64,000 nt of DNA. Source: Dendrocalamus latiflorus. Lineage: Eukaryota; Streptophyta; Magnoliopsida; Poales; Poaceae. Shown here piece by piece: positions 61,728 to 64,000 of this stretch (its first letter is position 1; each line of letters opens with the position of its first letter). The notes below the pieces were generated by a model. The model did not search any database. It worked only from the letters and a program-made list of their open reading frames with translations, and was not told the origin of the DNA. The position numbers and the translations under genes were made by a program. Location: positions 30,508,869 to 30,572,868 of the forward strand of contig CM029626.1 in NCBI GenBank assembly GCA_017311315.1, given 5' to 3'.

Positions 61728-62205
61728 AATATTTTTTCTTCACATGTAGTCACTAATGAGCTTTATAGGCTGTACTCTTTTTTCTTTACCAAGGTTTTCT
61801 CAAATTGAGTTTTTACTTGGTAAAGTTTTTAATGAGGCAGCCATCCCATGTAATTTAATAAGTTAATAAAGCTCATTATGTCATTGCAAATATTTATTTT
61901 TGTGATTAACAATGTCTACAATTTTCTATATTTTTTCTGAATTTTCTACAATTTTTCTTAATTTTCTACAATTTTTCTTATTTTTTTTATTTTTTCGGCT
62001 AAACGGGCTAGCCGGGCCGGCATGGCCCGTTTAGCCTTAACCGTGCCCGGGCCGGCACGGCACGGCCTCGGGCCGTGCCTGGGCTCGCACCGCGGCCCGC
62101 GGGCCGGCACAGCACGACCCGTTTATTACACGGGCCTTAACATGCCGTGCCGAGCCCGGGCCCATGCCGGCCCGGCACGGCCCTGTGGACAGCACTATTG
62201 CTTTC

Positions 62206-63520
62206 TTCTTCTATTTATTTTATTTTATGAAAGTGCTATACAATATTCCACTTTCAACTGTTATTTTTGAAAATTAGTCGAATTTCGTATCGTTCAATTT
62301 GCGTTAAGACTTGTGCTTCCGCCCACATCCATCTTCGTCTACGGCGAAGATCCAACGAGACTTCCCACCATCTTGTTCTCTGATCGTCGCCATCACCTCT
62401 TCAACGAAGGAGCCGAGTTAGGGTTTGGGTTCCCCGATTAGAATTAAAATTCACCAGTGCCCACCAGGCTTAGAGGGATGCTAAAGTGGCAATGGACCGG
62501 CAGTGGGCGATGCTGCATCAAGGCTGCGGTGGCACCGCCAGGTGTGAGTGAGGAGGAGGACGGTAGGAGGGGTCGATGTAGGTGGAGACAACAGATTCGA
62601 TGGCAGGTGGTGGGGGTGGCAGATCCGAGAAGAAGGGCAAGCCGATGTAGGGGATGTAGCAGAGAGGCGATGATCGAAGCGAGGGGTAGTGCTTGCGTGG
62701 AGGGCAGCGTAGGCAACCACAGAGGGAGGTGGTTGCTGGTGCTAGTGGCGATGCAAGTGAGGAGTAGGAAGCAGTGTGTGTAGTGGATGGGGAGAGTTAG
62801 GAAAATGGTATTTTTATAGGATTTGGGGGTGAATTTGACTAATTTTGCTCTAAAAATAGTCAAATTTGGTGGCTCTGCTCAAATTCCATCAATCTAATTA
62901 ACCTCCTTTTGCTTACCAAAATTTGTACACATTGCACCTAGGATTTGGCTATGGGGACATTCATATTGGCTTTTACTGATAACTTTTAGTTTTGGCTTAT
63001 GAATAGTAATAACTTGTATATAAACTTGTAGGGAGACACTCGCGGGTGATTTTGCTCGATATAAATGAAGTCACTAGATAATGTACTACAATCAACTAGT
63101 AGGGGTGACTATCGAGCCGGCTCAGCTCGTGCAAGCTCGCCCAAAAAAGGTAGCTCGACTAGTTAAGCTAACAAGCTAAAAACCCAGCTCAGCTTGGCTC
63201 GACTCAACTCACCTTGACAAAAACACTCGAGTTGCTTGTGAGTAGCTCACGAGCCATGTGAGCCAAGTTGGCACATCAATTGCTATGTACTTGCCACGTC
63301 AAGTTAGGAGAGCGAGTAAATACTTAACCAACTAGCATATGGTCGTGAGACACGAAGTTACTACTACTCTTACCTGTTATGAGTCCATGGTTGGGTTTGA
63401 ATGTGCGTTAGCTTAGGCTTAGGCTTAGGATTCTACAGTAATTTGTTATTAAATGGTGTGTTTTTTCAAGGTAGGGACCACATTGGTAGGTTAGTGTGGC
63501 CTATTACATTGCGTGAAAGA
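62206..63520. other. Intergenic DNA with a possible decayed hAT-type fragment
   Basis: No gene is supported; the open frames at 62444-62863 (both strands) show no domain. At about 63105-63265 GAGCCGGCTCAGCTCG and CTCGACTCAACTC-type words resemble the interior of the hAT MITE at 37237, but no ends were found. Confidence 0.4.
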
Positions 63521-64000
63521 AAGCAACATCGCAGCAAGAAGCCATAGCTCAATAAAAGGCTATCTAGATCATGACAAAATATATATAAGCCAGCTAAACC
63601 AAATAGATAACAATCTGAAATTTAGTGCAAGTTGTGAGCATGTCAAGTCATCAATAAGCAAAGTCTAGCTAGAGATATCTAAGGATGATGCAGGCCATGT
63701 CAATAAGCTAAGCGGAACTAAGAAGCTAATATTGAGTCCAAATAGAGTGCTATATGCTTAAGAATGAAACATTTGTTTAAGTACTTGGTTCTTTTTGTAG
63801 ATTAAGCAAAAGAAGCACGAGTGACATATTTTCTTTTGAAATTCAAGGTTGTTGCCAACCAGATTTTTGTTTAGTCATGTGCTAGATCTCAAGCCTTATG
63901 CGATCATGCCAAGCAAAAAGCTTAAGACAATGATCTTGGTCATCCAAAACTCCCCCTGAGTTCATGCCTTGTGCAATGGCAAGCCGTCTCATGAGAAAGA
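63521..64000 (-). mobile_element. Copia 3' internal region, minus strand, cut by window end
   Basis: This matches 8650-9120: the shared segments include the block around AGATGATGCAGGC, the CATGTGCTAGATCTCAAGCC segment and AACTCCCCCTGAGTTCATGCC. It is therefore another member of the same Copia family in minus orientation. Its 3' LTR should lie to the left but was not found, so it is truncated there. Confidence 0.85.

Larger units (their letters stand above)
57232..62197 (+). mobile_element. hAT transposon, 4966 bp including a nested solo LTR
   Basis: The ends are TAGTGGTGGCC and, on the other strand, TAGTGCTGTCC. A perfect 8-bp duplication TTGCTTTC flanks it (57224-57231 and 62198-62205). Both subterminal regions are dense in GGGCCGGG/GGCACGG words (57250-57430 and 61995-62190), the usual kind of transposase-binding clusters of grass hATs. 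It carries a decayed transposase on the plus strand. Without the nested solo LTR the length is about 3.2 kb, right for an autonomous hAT. A TATAAATA box at 57519-57526 lies upstream of the coding region. Confidence 0.95.

Noticed and set aside
62444..62863. 139-aa minus-strand frame
   Set aside because: Ser/Pro/Leu-rich, mirrored by a plus-strand frame, no start context or domain.

Overview
This window is nuclear DNA of a grass, most probably a rice (Oryza) or close relative. The supporting signs are compact plant genes with short GT..AG introns, grass-type Copia and Gypsy elements, and small elements set in (TA)n tracts that resemble the rice 'Micron' family. The TA-tract argument rests on recalled family knowledge. 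Nothing in the sequence looks bacterial or organellar.

Three host genes can be read exon by exon. (1) A DUF707-family Golgi-type protein on + (26070-32203, 13 coding exons, 383 aa, frame intact although its introns hold a TRIM array and a Harbinger-type element). (2) A TANGO2/NRDE-family gene on + (40125-42320, 5 exons, 266 aa, intact, with a TATA box). (3) A tRNA-splicing endonuclease SEN2-like gene on - (54513-53713), whose frame is broken by one in-frame TAG.

The rest is nested transposons. 1-5400: LTR-derived DNA and a TA-flanked element carrying shuffled exons of a DUF4336 gene. 5400-22880: a 5'-truncated chromovirus (Gypsy) whose reverse transcriptase is interrupted by two Copia 3' halves facing away from each other, with a Gypsy LTR on - between them. 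22880-25344: a retrotransposon gag-type fragment with a nearly palindromic MULE inside it, then a second long-TIR MULE. 32200-38460: a second copy of that gag-type fragment, an LTR-like block, a hAT MITE and another MITE. 42500-52950: two Micron-like elements, then two abutting Helitrons, the second holding fragments of a receptor-like kinase. 55300-57213: MITEs and a Harbinger-type element. 57232-62197: a hAT element with a decayed transposase and a nested solo Copia LTR. 63500-64000: the start of another Copia copy.

Target-site duplications were read directly for seven insertions: 9 bp with 8 matching (MULE 1), 10 bp (MULE 2), TAA and TTA (Harbinger types), 8 bp twice (hAT) and 5 bp (solo LTR). 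The most unusual signals are the palindromic micro-repeat arrays that differ between related Copia LTRs at the same LTR position, the TA-tract element with scrambled gene exons, the abutting Helitrons with an apparent read-through of the first 3' end, and the inverted Copia pair that could be transcribed into a long hairpin.
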